This document shows, one piece after another, positions 52,549 through 59,723 of a stretch of DNA of 64,000 bases. The position numbers were made by a program, and so were the translations under genes. The stretch is from an uncultured Chitinophagaceae bacterium. Lineage in GTDB: Bacteria; Bacteroidota; Bacteroidia; Chitinophagales; Chitinophagaceae. Each line of letters begins with the position of its first letter. The first letter of the stretch is position 1. The notes under the pieces are model-generated. The model was not told the DNA's origin. It worked only from the letters and a program-made list of their open reading frames with translations, and did no database searches. The DNA lies in contig CAKZFX010000013.1 of the NCBI GenBank assembly GCA_936908745.1, forward strand, positions 62,001 to 126,000. Reading direction: 5' to 3'.

Positions 52549-53274
52549 TTATTGCCTGTTGATATAAGCTCCCATCCATTGTGCATTGGCAATGGCTCCT
52601 AATGCTGCGGTATTATTAAAAAAGCAATAGACTTCTTTTAGTTCTTTGTGCTTTAAAAAATCATCGGCTGTTTTTTTAAGATAGGCGATGTCATATTCAG
52701 AATAATATAACGCAGGAATACCGTGAAAACGATAATAAGCAACAGGAGCGGTTACGATGGCTTCATCGGGCAGGTTGGGATAACTTTCACCGCAAAAAAT
52801 GAGATTGCTTTCCTTAAACGCATCATATACTTCCTTTTTCCACCAGCTTTCATGACGAAACTCTATAACATTGGTAAACTGCGGATCAGCCGAGGAAATG
52901 ATCTTTGCCAACCGTTCTTCAGTAAATTGATACGAAGGAGGAAACTGAAACAGCACAGGCCCCAATTTTTCCTTTAATCCTTCACGGCACACATTGTAAA
53001 AGTCTTTCAGCAACTCCTCGCAATCATTCAGTTTCTTTAAATGAGTGATCAGTCGCGGCGCTTTTACCGCAAACAAAAAGCCTCGGGGACTTTTAATATA
53101 CCAGTTCTGCATCATCTTTAGTTGTGGAAAACGATAAAAGCTCACATTCAGTTCCACCGTAGGAAAAACGCTGGCGTAATAGGCAAACCATTCCCGCTGC
53201 GGGAGTTGGGGAGGATAAAATGTATTCTTCCATTCTTTATAACTAAAGCCGGAGCAACCGATATGCCATTGCAT
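52549..53274 (-). CDS. DUF72 family protein
   Basis: 241 residues of the DUF72 (YecE-like) TIM-barrel family. Signature blocks: WHIGCSGFSYKEWKNTFYP at the N-terminus, ERLA-adjacent GPVLFQFPPSYQFTEERLAK at about residues 107-126, NVIEFRHESWW near 140-150, and YYRFHGIPALYYSEYDIAYL with VYCFFNNT near the end. Function unknown; a nuclease-like or nucleic-acid-related barrel has been suggested for the family, which I treat as unproven. Divergent from the topoisomerase IB gene. Confidence 0.92.
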   Translation of the reverse strand: MQWHIGCSGFSYKEWKNTFYPPQLPQREWFAYYASVFPTVELNVSFYRFPQLKMMQNWYIKSPRGFLFAVKAPRLITHLKKLNDCEELLKDFYNVCREGLKEKLGPVLFQFPPSYQFTEERLAKIISSADPQFTNVIEFRHESWWKKEVYDAFKESNLIFCGESYPNLPDEAIVTAPVAYYRFHGIPALYYSEYDIAYLKKTADDFLKHKELKEVYCFFNNTAALGAIANAQWMGAYINRQ

Positions 53275-53387
53275 GCTGTTTCTTTTGATACCGTACAGAA
53301 AAAAGCAAGCCGTTTTAAATACACATTAAAATTTTATGAGGGATGACGTGTTTTTAACCGCATTGGAAAGGTTTTTGCCTTCCTGAC

Positions 53388-54461
53388 ATGACTATGAGTA
53401 CTGAGCCCATCAACGCCTCCCGGCTTAAAAAAATAAGCACCGATCCTGTTGCCACCGCAAAGGCTGCCAAACTTATTTATACAAAAGAGACAGAAGAAGG
53501 CATCCGCCGTGTTCGCAAGGGGAAAGGATTTACTTACACTTACCGTAACAAGACGATCAAAAGCCAGTCACAACTGAACCGTATCCGGTCATTGGTATTG
53601 CCACCGGCCTGGGAGGATGTGTGGATATGTGTTTCACCTAACGGTCATTTGCAGGCGACCGGTAAAGACAAGATGGGAAGAAAACAATACCGTTACCATT
53701 CGCAATGGAGTGAAGTAAGAGGCAAAACAAAATTCTATCGCTTGTTGGAACTGGGAAAACTATTGCCAGCTATCCGTAAGCAAGTGGCAAAAGATATTGC
53801 ACTGCCCGGTTTGCCAAAAAACAAAGTGCTGGCAGCCGTTATCATGCTGATAGAAAAAACAGGGATCCGTATCGGCAGCGGCATTTATGAAAAGCTATAT
53901 GGTTCTTTCGGTATCACAACCTTAAAAGATAAGCATGTGACAGTAAGAGCAGGGCAACTGAAATTTTCTTTTCGTGGTAAAAAAGGGGTGCAGCATTGTG
54001 TGACGTTGAAAAATAAAAAACTGGCGCATATTGTCAGCGAATGCCGTGACATACCCGGGCAGGAACTGTTTCAATACATCAATGAAGAAGGCAAGCGGGA
54101 AGTGATTGAATCCGGCATGGTTAATAACTATATCAAAGAAATTGCAGAGGCTGAATTCACCGCAAAGGATTTACGAACATGGTGCGGCACAGTGACAGCG
54201 TTGGAAGCCTTGCAGGCAGCCGGTGCATTTGAAACCGCGACCGAAGGCAAGCAAAAAATTGTGGCTGTACTTGACAAAGTTTCAGAACAATTGGGCAACA
54301 CACGCACCGTTTGCAAAAAATACTATGTGCACCCGGGCATATTAGAGCTATATGAAAACGGGAAACTGGAAGGCTTTGTAACAAAAAAGCAATTCAGTTC
54401 TTCCCACAACGGACTGAATAAAGACGAACAACTATTAATTCACCTGTTGAAGAAAATATAA
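53388..54461 (+). CDS. DNA topoisomerase IB (poxvirus/eukaryote-like)
   Basis: 357-residue type IB topoisomerase, which relaxes supercoils through a 3'-phosphotyrosine intermediate without ATP. N-terminal domain: GKGFTYTYRNKTIKSQSQLN followed by IRSLVLPPAWEDVWIC. The catalytic domain has EKTGIRIGSGIYEKLYGSFG (first catalytic Arg), KDLRTWCGTVTALEAL at about residues 263-278 (Arg and the helix that shapes the site), and the nucleophile region CKKYYVHPGILELYENGKL near 310-328. A second ATG lies 6 nt downstream. The enzyme is common in soil Bacteroidota beside the essential type IA and II enzymes. Confidence 0.93.
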   Translation: MTMSTEPINASRLKKISTDPVATAKAAKLIYTKETEEGIRRVRKGKGFTYTYRNKTIKSQSQLNRIRSLVLPPAWEDVWICVSPNGHLQATGKDKMGRKQYRYHSQWSEVRGKTKFYRLLELGKLLPAIRKQVAKDIALPGLPKNKVLAAVIMLIEKTGIRIGSGIYEKLYGSFGITTLKDKHVTVRAGQLKFSFRGKKGVQHCVTLKNKKLAHIVSECRDIPGQELFQYINEEGKREVIESGMVNNYIKEIAEAEFTAKDLRTWCGTVTALEALQAAGAFETATEGKQKIVAVLDKVSEQLGNTRTVCKKYYVHPGILELYENGKLEGFVTKKQFSSSHNGLNKDEQLLIHLLKKI

Positions 54462-54532
54462 TTTTCTCCCTCTAATCTCGCAGATTCACACAGAAAAAAC
54501 AGCGAAGATCAGCGAGATCTGCGGAAACTTCG
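54462..54532. repeat. Degenerate spacer with CGCAGATT/CAGCGAGATCTGCGG words
   Basis: Between convergent genes. It contains CTCGCAGATTCACACAG, CAGCGAAGATCAGCGAG and ATCTGCGG, resembling the spacer at 1871-1917 (GCAGATCCCGCTGATGACGC and CTGCGTTAATCTGCGC). A possible second low-copy spacer family. Confidence 0.4.
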
Positions 54533-56746
54533 CTATCCTAACAATACTTTATCCGGTGTAATCGGTAAATCACGAAGGCGTTTACCCGTTGCATTATAAA
54601 TCGCATTGGAAATAGCCGCAGCAACGCCGATGATGCCTACTTCTCCCAAACCTTTTGCGCCGCTTGGATTGATATTGACATCCGGTTTATTAATAAACTC
54701 CACTTCAATAACCGGCGCATCCGCATTTACAGCAAAATGATAACCGGCAAAATCATTACCGACTAATGAACCCAATTTTGTATCGGCATCCAGTTCTTCC
54801 ATCATCGCCATACCGATACCACCCACCGCCGCACCGGAAATCTGGTTAGCCGCCGGTTTTTGATTCACAATTTTACCTCCATCGGCCACACAAACCATTT
54901 TATCAATCTTCACTTTTCCTGTCAGCGTATTTACTTTTACACGACAGAAATGGGCCGCAGAAGAACAGAAGGCATATTGCTGTCTTTCCTGCCCCGGGCC
55001 TGAGCTGGCTTCCACTTCAATCGTCGTTAATTTATTTTTCTCCCAGGTACTTGTATACGATATAAATTGATTGCCCGCAGTTTTCAATGAAACGCCTGTG
55101 TCGCCTAAAATAATATCCGCAGGCGCCGCATCTTTGTACGCTTCGTTTTCCAGTGCCGCATAACCGGCTAACTTTTTCTTCAATGCCGTACAGGCAGCAT
55201 CCACAGCGCCGCTGATAGAGGATAAGCCTGTACTGCCGCCCTGGCTGCCCGCCGGTGGCAGATCGGAATTACCCAACTCCATTTTGATTTTATTTTTCGC
55301 AATACCCGTTCCGGTATTCGCCATGTTTTGCATCGCTGTTCCTGTACCCGTTCCAATATCGGTCATGGCAGTTTTTACAACAATACTTCCGTCTTTCTGC
55401 ATTTCAATACCGGCGCTGGCTGTACCACGACCGGCGTTCCACATACCAACTGCCATTCCATAACCAATCTTCCATTGGCCTTCGGTCACCTGTCCCGGTG
55501 TCGCTTTACGATCAGTCCAGTTGATCATCGCGGCACCTCTTTCAATACATTCATTGATAAAATTCGTTGACCAGGGTTTACCACTGTCCATATCTTTTTC
55601 CAGCGCAAGATTTTTTAAACGCAGGGCCACCGGGTCCTGTTTCAATTTATAACTCAATTCATCAATGGCACTTTCAACAGCAAAATCGCCGGTGCAATCG
55701 CCCGGGCCACGCATCCATGTCGGTGTGCTAAGGTTCAGCGGCACAACGGCCGACTCTGTTTTCAAATTATCAAAACTGTAAATCAAACGGCTGATACGTG
55801 TGATGCCTTCATTAAAACTTTCATAGAGAGAAGTGGACTGTTTTGCCTGGTGATGAATACCGGTCATCTTGCCCGAAGCATCAGCACCGATCTTTACTTT
55901 CTGCCACGATTGAGGGCGGTAACCAACCATCGCAAACATTTGTGGTCTTGTCAACACCAACTTCACAGGGCGATTCAGCATTTTGGCTGCCATTACGGCC
56001 GCTAATGTATGTGGCCACACACGTAAACCTGAACCAAAGCCACCGCCAACATACTCACTGAACACCTGTATATTATCATTAGGTATTCCAAACAGCTTGG
56101 CAAATGTGCGTTGCACATTATTTACTCCCTGGTTTTTATCATGCAACCGTAACTTATCTGTGGCTGTCCACTCAGCGATCGTGGCATGCATCTCCATCGG
56201 GCTATGCACTTCCGCTTTAATAGTATAATCTGCTTCTACTGTATATGCTGCATTGCTCCATGCGGCCATTGTGCCTCTCTCTTTACCGGCGGCAGTTAAA
56301 GCGACAGATGAATGCGCCTTTTCAAAATCAACCACAAACTTTTCTTCGTTATAAGTAGCCGTTACCAATGATGCCGCATACACTGCATCTTCCAGTGTGT
56401 CCGCAACAACCAATGCAATAGGCTGACCACGGAAATAAATTTTATCCGTATAAAAAATCGGTAAACCAAAACGTGAGTCCTTGATCCTCGCCTCATCAGC
56501 AAATCCCGGCACTTCGGGCCGGTGCAAATGCGTTAAAACGTCGAGTACACCTGCCACCTGCTTAGCATTACTGGTATCAATACTTTTTATAGTACCTGCT
56601 GCAACCGTACTGGTGACCAACACGGCATGGCAAACATTCTTTACTTCGTACTCAGCAGCATACTTACCGCGGCCGGTTACTTTTGCTTCCGCTTCCACAC
56701 GACCATCAGCCGGTATTATACTATCCTTCGTATCAAAAAATCCCAT
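54533..56746 (-). CDS. paoC: Periplasmic aldehyde oxidoreductase, molybdenum subunit (PaoC-like)
   Basis: 737-residue large subunit of the xanthine oxidase family, which binds molybdenum-cytosine-dinucleotide cofactor and oxidises aldehydes. FDTKDSIIPADGRVEAEAKV opens the Ald_Xan_dh_C domain. EYVGGGFGSGLRVWPHTLAA at about residues 225-244 and PTWMRGPGDCTGDFAVESAI at about 345-364 line the cofactor. PPAGSQGGSTGLSSISGAVD also matches. The active-site Glu is in SGAKGLGEVGIIGVAAAISN near 698-717. There is no signal peptide of its own; export is by piggy-back with the Tat-signalled FeS subunit. 9 nt after paoB. No XdhC/PaoD chaperone in the window. Confidence 0.92.
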   Translation of the reverse strand: MGFFDTKDSIIPADGRVEAEAKVTGRGKYAAEYEVKNVCHAVLVTSTVAAGTIKSIDTSNAKQVAGVLDVLTHLHRPEVPGFADEARIKDSRFGLPIFYTDKIYFRGQPIALVVADTLEDAVYAASLVTATYNEEKFVVDFEKAHSSVALTAAGKERGTMAAWSNAAYTVEADYTIKAEVHSPMEMHATIAEWTATDKLRLHDKNQGVNNVQRTFAKLFGIPNDNIQVFSEYVGGGFGSGLRVWPHTLAAVMAAKMLNRPVKLVLTRPQMFAMVGYRPQSWQKVKIGADASGKMTGIHHQAKQSTSLYESFNEGITRISRLIYSFDNLKTESAVVPLNLSTPTWMRGPGDCTGDFAVESAIDELSYKLKQDPVALRLKNLALEKDMDSGKPWSTNFINECIERGAAMINWTDRKATPGQVTEGQWKIGYGMAVGMWNAGRGTASAGIEMQKDGSIVVKTAMTDIGTGTGTAMQNMANTGTGIAKNKIKMELGNSDLPPAGSQGGSTGLSSISGAVDAACTALKKKLAGYAALENEAYKDAAPADIILGDTGVSLKTAGNQFISYTSTWEKNKLTTIEVEASSGPGQERQQYAFCSSAAHFCRVKVNTLTGKVKIDKMVCVADGGKIVNQKPAANQISGAAVGGIGMAMMEELDADTKLGSLVGNDFAGYHFAVNADAPVIEVEFINKPDVNINPSGAKGLGEVGIIGVAAAISNAIYNATGKRLRDLPITPDKVLLG

Positions 56747-56755
56747 GATAAAAAA

Positions 56756-57733
56756 TTAAGCAGTTAAACAATTTTGCAAAGCTGTTTCAATAGCCCCTTG
56801 TAACATGATCTTTTTGAACCCGTTGTGAGGCAACGTTTTTACCTCGTTTATCGTCACGATTGCTGCAGCCCGAAAGTTGTCCGCCGTTGCTTCTTTGCCT
56901 TTTAAAAACTGTTCGGCTGCGTACCAGCGCCATGGTTTATGCGCCACACCGCCCGATGCTAATCTTGCTTCTATAATTTTATTCCCCTCTAAATGCAAAG
57001 CAGCTGCCACCGACACCAATGCAAACGCATACGAATCACGGTCACGTACTTTCAGGTACGCATAATTTTTATGAAAATTATTGGCAGGAATATCTATTGA
57101 AAGGATCAATGCGTTAGCTGGTAAATTATTATCCAGTTGAGGCGTTGTGCCGGGCAGTCGATGAAATTTGTAAAACGGAATTGTTGATCGCAGCGTCAGT
57201 CCTCCTTCTGTATTCACAGAAGCGTCCAGCGCCGCCAGTGCCACACACATATCAGAAGGGTGTACCGCCACGCACTGATCACTGTAACCAACAATCGCAC
57301 TCATCCGGTTATCTCCTTGCAATGCACTACAACCTGACCCCGGCTTTCTCTTATTACAAGGAGTTGTGGTATCATAGAAATAAGGACAACGTGTGCGTTG
57401 TAATAAATTACCACTGGTAGAAGCCATATTGCGTATCTGTGGTGAGGCGCCTGCTAAAATTGCTTTTGCCAGCAATGGATAATTAGTCAACACATTTTTA
57501 TCCATCGTGATGATGCTGTTCCTTGTCATTGCACCGATACGGATGCCTTTAGCTGTTTTTTCAATGCTGTTTGACAGGATGCTGTTAATATCAATCACAG
57601 CTTCTGGTTCGGCGATCTGTTTCTTCATCAGTTCGAGCAGGTTGGTGCCGCCTGCAATAAACTGTGTGGCCGTTTTTTTATCCTGTAAGGCTTTGGCAAG
57701 GTTGCCCGATTTATTAAAACTGAATGGTCTCAT
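56756..57733 (-). CDS. paoB: Aldehyde oxidoreductase FAD subunit (PaoB-like)
   Basis: 325-residue FAD-binding subunit. FIAGGTNLLELMKKQIAEPE at about residues 25-44 is the FAD pyrophosphate loop, and GASPQIRNMASTSGNLLQRT at about 96-115 the second FAD motif. Then RCPYFYDTTTPCNKRKPGSG and the Cys directly after it carry the Cys residues of the extra [4Fe-4S] cluster that is diagnostic for PaoB among xanthine-oxidase FAD subunits. The C-terminal CO_deh_flav_C domain starts near YLKVRDRDSYAFALVSVAAA. Overlaps paoA by 4 nt. Confidence 0.92.
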   Translation of the reverse strand: MRPFSFNKSGNLAKALQDKKTATQFIAGGTNLLELMKKQIAEPEAVIDINSILSNSIEKTAKGIRIGAMTRNSIITMDKNVLTNYPLLAKAILAGASPQIRNMASTSGNLLQRTRCPYFYDTTTPCNKRKPGSGCSALQGDNRMSAIVGYSDQCVAVHPSDMCVALAALDASVNTEGGLTLRSTIPFYKFHRLPGTTPQLDNNLPANALILSIDIPANNFHKNYAYLKVRDRDSYAFALVSVAAALHLEGNKIIEARLASGGVAHKPWRWYAAEQFLKGKEATADNFRAAAIVTINEVKTLPHNGFKKIMLQGAIETALQNCLTA

Positions 57734-58320
57734 TTTGCAACTTTTTGAATGGATTCAACAATACCGTTGTAAGCGCCACAACGGCAAAGATTGCCGCTCA
57801 TAAACTCTTTGATCTCGGCTACAGAGCCGGTATGTCCTTCGTTGACACAGCCAACCGCCGACATAATTTGTCCCGGCGTACAATACCCACACTGAAAACC
57901 ATCGCACTCGATAAATGCTTCCTGCATCGGGTGCAGTTTATCACCATCGGCTAAGCCTTCAATCGTGGTCACTTCTTTGCCCGGCAACATGGCGGCAAGC
58001 GTCATGCAGCTTAATACCCGTTCACCATTCACATGCACAGTGCAGGCGCCGCATTGGCCATGATCGCAACCTTTCTTTGTGCCGGTCAGTTGCAGGTTCT
58101 CCCGCAGCAGGTCCAGCAGGGTAGTGCGGGTGTCGGCCGTTACTTTGTGTTTCTTTTTATTAATGCTGAGAACAAGCGGCAGTGTTTGTTTCGGCGGAAT
58201 GATAAAATTCTTTACTTCCCGGTAAAATGCTTTTACTGAAGAAGGGATCGTGGCCAGCAACGCCAGCACACCGGATGTTTTGAGGAACGATCGCCGCGAG
58301 GGACTGTATTCTTTTTTCAT
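57730..58320 (-). CDS. paoA: Aldehyde oxidoreductase 2Fe-2S subunit with Tat signal (PaoA-like)
   Basis: 196 residues. Tat signal: SRRSFLKTSGVLALLATIPS at about residues 8-27 (RRSFLK twin-arginine). Fer2 domain: GCDHGQCGACTVHVNGERVL near 93-112 supplies the plant-type [2Fe-2S] ligands with a later Cys in LSCMTLA. The Fer2_2 domain has FQCGYCTPGQIMSAVGC and GNLCRCGAYNGIVESI for the second cluster. First gene of the paoABC operon; the Tat signal would carry the folded complex to the periplasm. Upstream lies the repeat-rich region. Confidence 0.94.
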   Translation of the reverse strand: MKKEYSPSRRSFLKTSGVLALLATIPSSVKAFYREVKNFIIPPKQTLPLVLSINKKKHKVTADTRTTLLDLLRENLQLTGTKKGCDHGQCGACTVHVNGERVLSCMTLAAMLPGKEVTTIEGLADGDKLHPMQEAFIECDGFQCGYCTPGQIMSAVGCVNEGHTGSVAEIKEFMSGNLCRCGAYNGIVESIQKVAK

Positions 58321-58357
58321 GTTGGTAAAAATGGCTTTCTAAATATAGGTAAAAATT

Positions 58358-58482
58358 CACCGCAGACCTGCCTGTCGGCAGACAGGGAACGGGAGAAGCA
58401 GAGATATGCAGGGAATCTAACCGCAAGGACGGAAAGACGCAAAGAATTTCTTTGTGCCGCTTTGTGCTTTTGTGGGAAATAA
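58358..58482 (+). repeat. Dispersed repeat, copy 2 (carries the 20-bp palindrome)
   Basis: Blocks in order: CACCGCAGA, palindrome, GAACGGGAGAAGCAGAGAT, TCTAACCGCAAGGACGGAAA, GACGCAAAGAATTTC, CTTTGTGCTTTTGTGGGAAA. Same layout as copy 4, except for the inserted palindrome. Confidence 0.85.
58367..58386. repeat. 20-bp quasi-palindrome, copy B
   Basis: CCTGCCTGTCGGCAGACAGG, identical to copy A at 3261, sits between CCGCAGA and GAACGGGAGAAGCAGAG. In copy 4 of the host repeat the blocks CCGCAGA and GAACAAGAGAAACAGAG are directly joined, so the insertion is exact. Confidence 0.88.
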
Positions 58483-58496
58483 CTTTTGCCGGGAGC

Positions 58497-58620
58497 TTTA
58501 GCCGCAAAAACGGAAAGACGCATAGAAATAAATCTCTCAGTGGCCCTCATTTTCTCAGCGGTCCTCTGTGGCCTTTACTTTTTGTGCCCCTGTCTGCCGA
58601 CAGGCAGGTTTGTGGGAAAT
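58497..58620 (+). repeat. Dispersed repeat, copy 3 (5' part missing, carries inverted palindrome)
   Basis: Starts TTTAGCCGCAAAAACGGAAA and lacks the CACCGCAGAG opening. It continues through GACGCATAGAAATAAATC, CCTCTGTGGCCTTTAC and TTTTTGTGCC, the palindrome, then TTTGTGGGAAAT. Confidence 0.8.
58589..58608. repeat. 20-bp quasi-palindrome, copy C (opposite orientation)
   Basis: CCTGTCTGCCGACAGGCAGG is the exact reverse complement of copies A and B. It lies between TTTTTGTGCC and TTTGTGGGAAAT. Confidence 0.88.
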
Positions 58621-58626
58621 ATTTTT

Positions 58627-58751
58627 CACCGCAGAGAACAAGAGAAACAGAGATGCGCAGAGTGTCTAACCGCCAAGACGGAAAGACGCAAGGATATGAA
58701 TCTCTCCGTGGCCTTTACTCTTTGTGTCTCTTTGTGACTTTGTGGGAAATA
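58627..58751 (+). repeat. Dispersed repeat, copy 4 (no palindrome)
   Basis: The unoccupied reference copy: CACCGCAGAGAACAAGAGAA, ACAGAGATGCGCAGAGTGTC, TAACCGCCAAGACGGAAAGA, CGCAAGGATATGAATC, CTCCGTGGCCTTTACTC and CTTTGTGACTTTGTGGGAAA in order. Confidence 0.85.
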
Positions 58752-58802
58752 AAAAATGGCCGCCTACGGATAAGCAGCCATTTATTTCTAACCGGAAAAT
58801 AA

Positions 58803-59300
58803 TTACATAGTTGCCAGCAACTCGTCGAGGTTCTGGTGTCCCATCGCAAAACCTCCTTTGAAACCCATCTCCACGATCTTTTGCAGGTCTTCCACTTTGT
58901 CAAATGTTATTTGTACCTGTACTTCCGTGGTATCGCCGTTGGCAGTAAAATCAATATGCCAGTGCATGCGGGGAAACTCTGTATTTATAGCTCCTTTCTC
59001 ATCGGCAAATGCATCTGATCCTTCATACCATTTTTGCGGCTCAATCGCACCATAATCCAATACACAATAATGACGCGACGCATCAGGCCCTTCCATAAAA
59101 TAAAACCAGCGGCCACCGGGTTTGAAATCCATTGACACCGTGTTGGCCTTCCATGGTTTGGGCGCCCACCACTGGTCCAGCAATTCACTTTCTGTCCATG
59201 CACGCCATACTTTTTCAACCGGGGCGTCGAAGCCTCTTGTTACTTTCATTTGTTTGTTGTCAAGGTCTTGTGTATAGACCGTTTCTTTGGTAAGCATCAT
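58803..59300 (-). CDS. SRPBCC (AHSA1-like) domain protein
   Basis: 165 residues with the AHSA1/START-type helix-grip fold. KVTRGFDAPVEKVWRAWTES is the usual opening; LLDQWWAPKPWKANTVSMDF and MDFKPGGRWFYFMEGPD at about residues 38-72 are characteristic, and ITFDKVEDLQKIVEMGFKGG with FAMGHQNLDELLATM closes the fold. Such proteins bind hydrophobic ligands; the specific role is unknown. It overlaps the ArsR-type regulator gene by 4 nt, a very common pairing (regulator then AHSA1 protein) in Bacteroidota. Confidence 0.9.
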   Translation of the reverse strand: MMLTKETVYTQDLDNKQMKVTRGFDAPVEKVWRAWTESELLDQWWAPKPWKANTVSMDFKPGGRWFYFMEGPDASRHYCVLDYGAIEPQKWYEGSDAFADEKGAINTEFPRMHWHIDFTANGDTTEVQVQITFDKVEDLQKIVEMGFKGGFAMGHQNLDELLATM

Positions 59301-59617
59301 GATTTTTTTGTTTTAACGGTTTTTAATAAGTTGTCTAACTGGTCAAACCGGGATTCCCATTGTTCCCGGAACTGTTGCAGCCATTTATCCACTTCCTTTA
59401 ATTTTTTAGAATTGAAATGATAATAGATCTCGCGGCCGGAGAGTTCCTGTTTTACCAACTGGCACTCGGTTAATATTTTAATATGCTTGGAAATGGCCTG
59501 GCGGCTGCTGTCAAACTGTTCGGCAAGGGCATTGGGTGTCATGGCCTGTGCTGCCAGCAGGGTCAGTATCATTCGCCGTGTGGGGTCGGCTATTGCCTGG
59601 TATACGTCTCGTCTCAT
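59297..59617 (-). CDS. ArsR-family winged-helix transcriptional regulator
   Basis: 106 residues from the ATG at 59617 (the open frame upstream, MHVYLQLNGCKISI, runs through the operator region). HTH_5/ArsR fold: RRDVYQAIADPTRRMILTLL at about residues 2-21, ALAEQFDSSRQAISKHIKIL at about 34-53 as the recognition helices, then the wing SGREIYYHFNSKKLKEVDKW. No Cys metal-site cluster is seen, so it is unlikely to sense arsenic or zinc. First gene of the operon with the SRPBCC gene. Two matching inverted repeats in its promoter imply autoregulation. Confidence 0.9.
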   Translation of the reverse strand: MRRDVYQAIADPTRRMILTLLAAQAMTPNALAEQFDSSRQAISKHIKILTECQLVKQELSGREIYYHFNSKKLKEVDKWLQQFREQWESRFDQLDNLLKTVKTKKS

Positions 59618-59629
59618 AATTGATATTTT

Positions 59630-59677
59630 GCAACCATTCAGTTGCAAATATACATGCAACTAATCGGTTGCGCAAAA
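59630..59677 (-). promoter_or_regulatory. ArsR-type operon promoter with two operators GCAAC-N6-GTTGC
   Basis: On the minus strand a -33 TTTTG (59677-59673) and -7 TATATTTG (59652-59645) are separated by 20 bp, a complete Bacteroidota promoter. Two inverted repeats GCAAC-N6-GTTGC flank the -7 box: 59656-59671 (in the -33/-7 spacer) and 59630-59645 (over the start region). Their centres are 26 bp apart. A repressor bound here would block the promoter. Confidence 0.75.
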
Positions 59678-59679
59678 TT

Positions 59680-59687
59680 TATTTTTG
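59680..59687 (+). promoter_or_regulatory. Candidate divergent -7 box for the GT-C gene (TATTTTTG)
   Basis: TATTTTTG matches TANNTTTG on the plus strand, 37 nt before the ATG at 59724. It is 9 nt from one operator of the divergent regulator, so shared control is possible. No -33 TTG is evident. Confidence 0.4.
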
Positions 59688-59723
59688 AAAGGCGGATTAG
59701 TGACTATTTTTAGCCCAATAACC

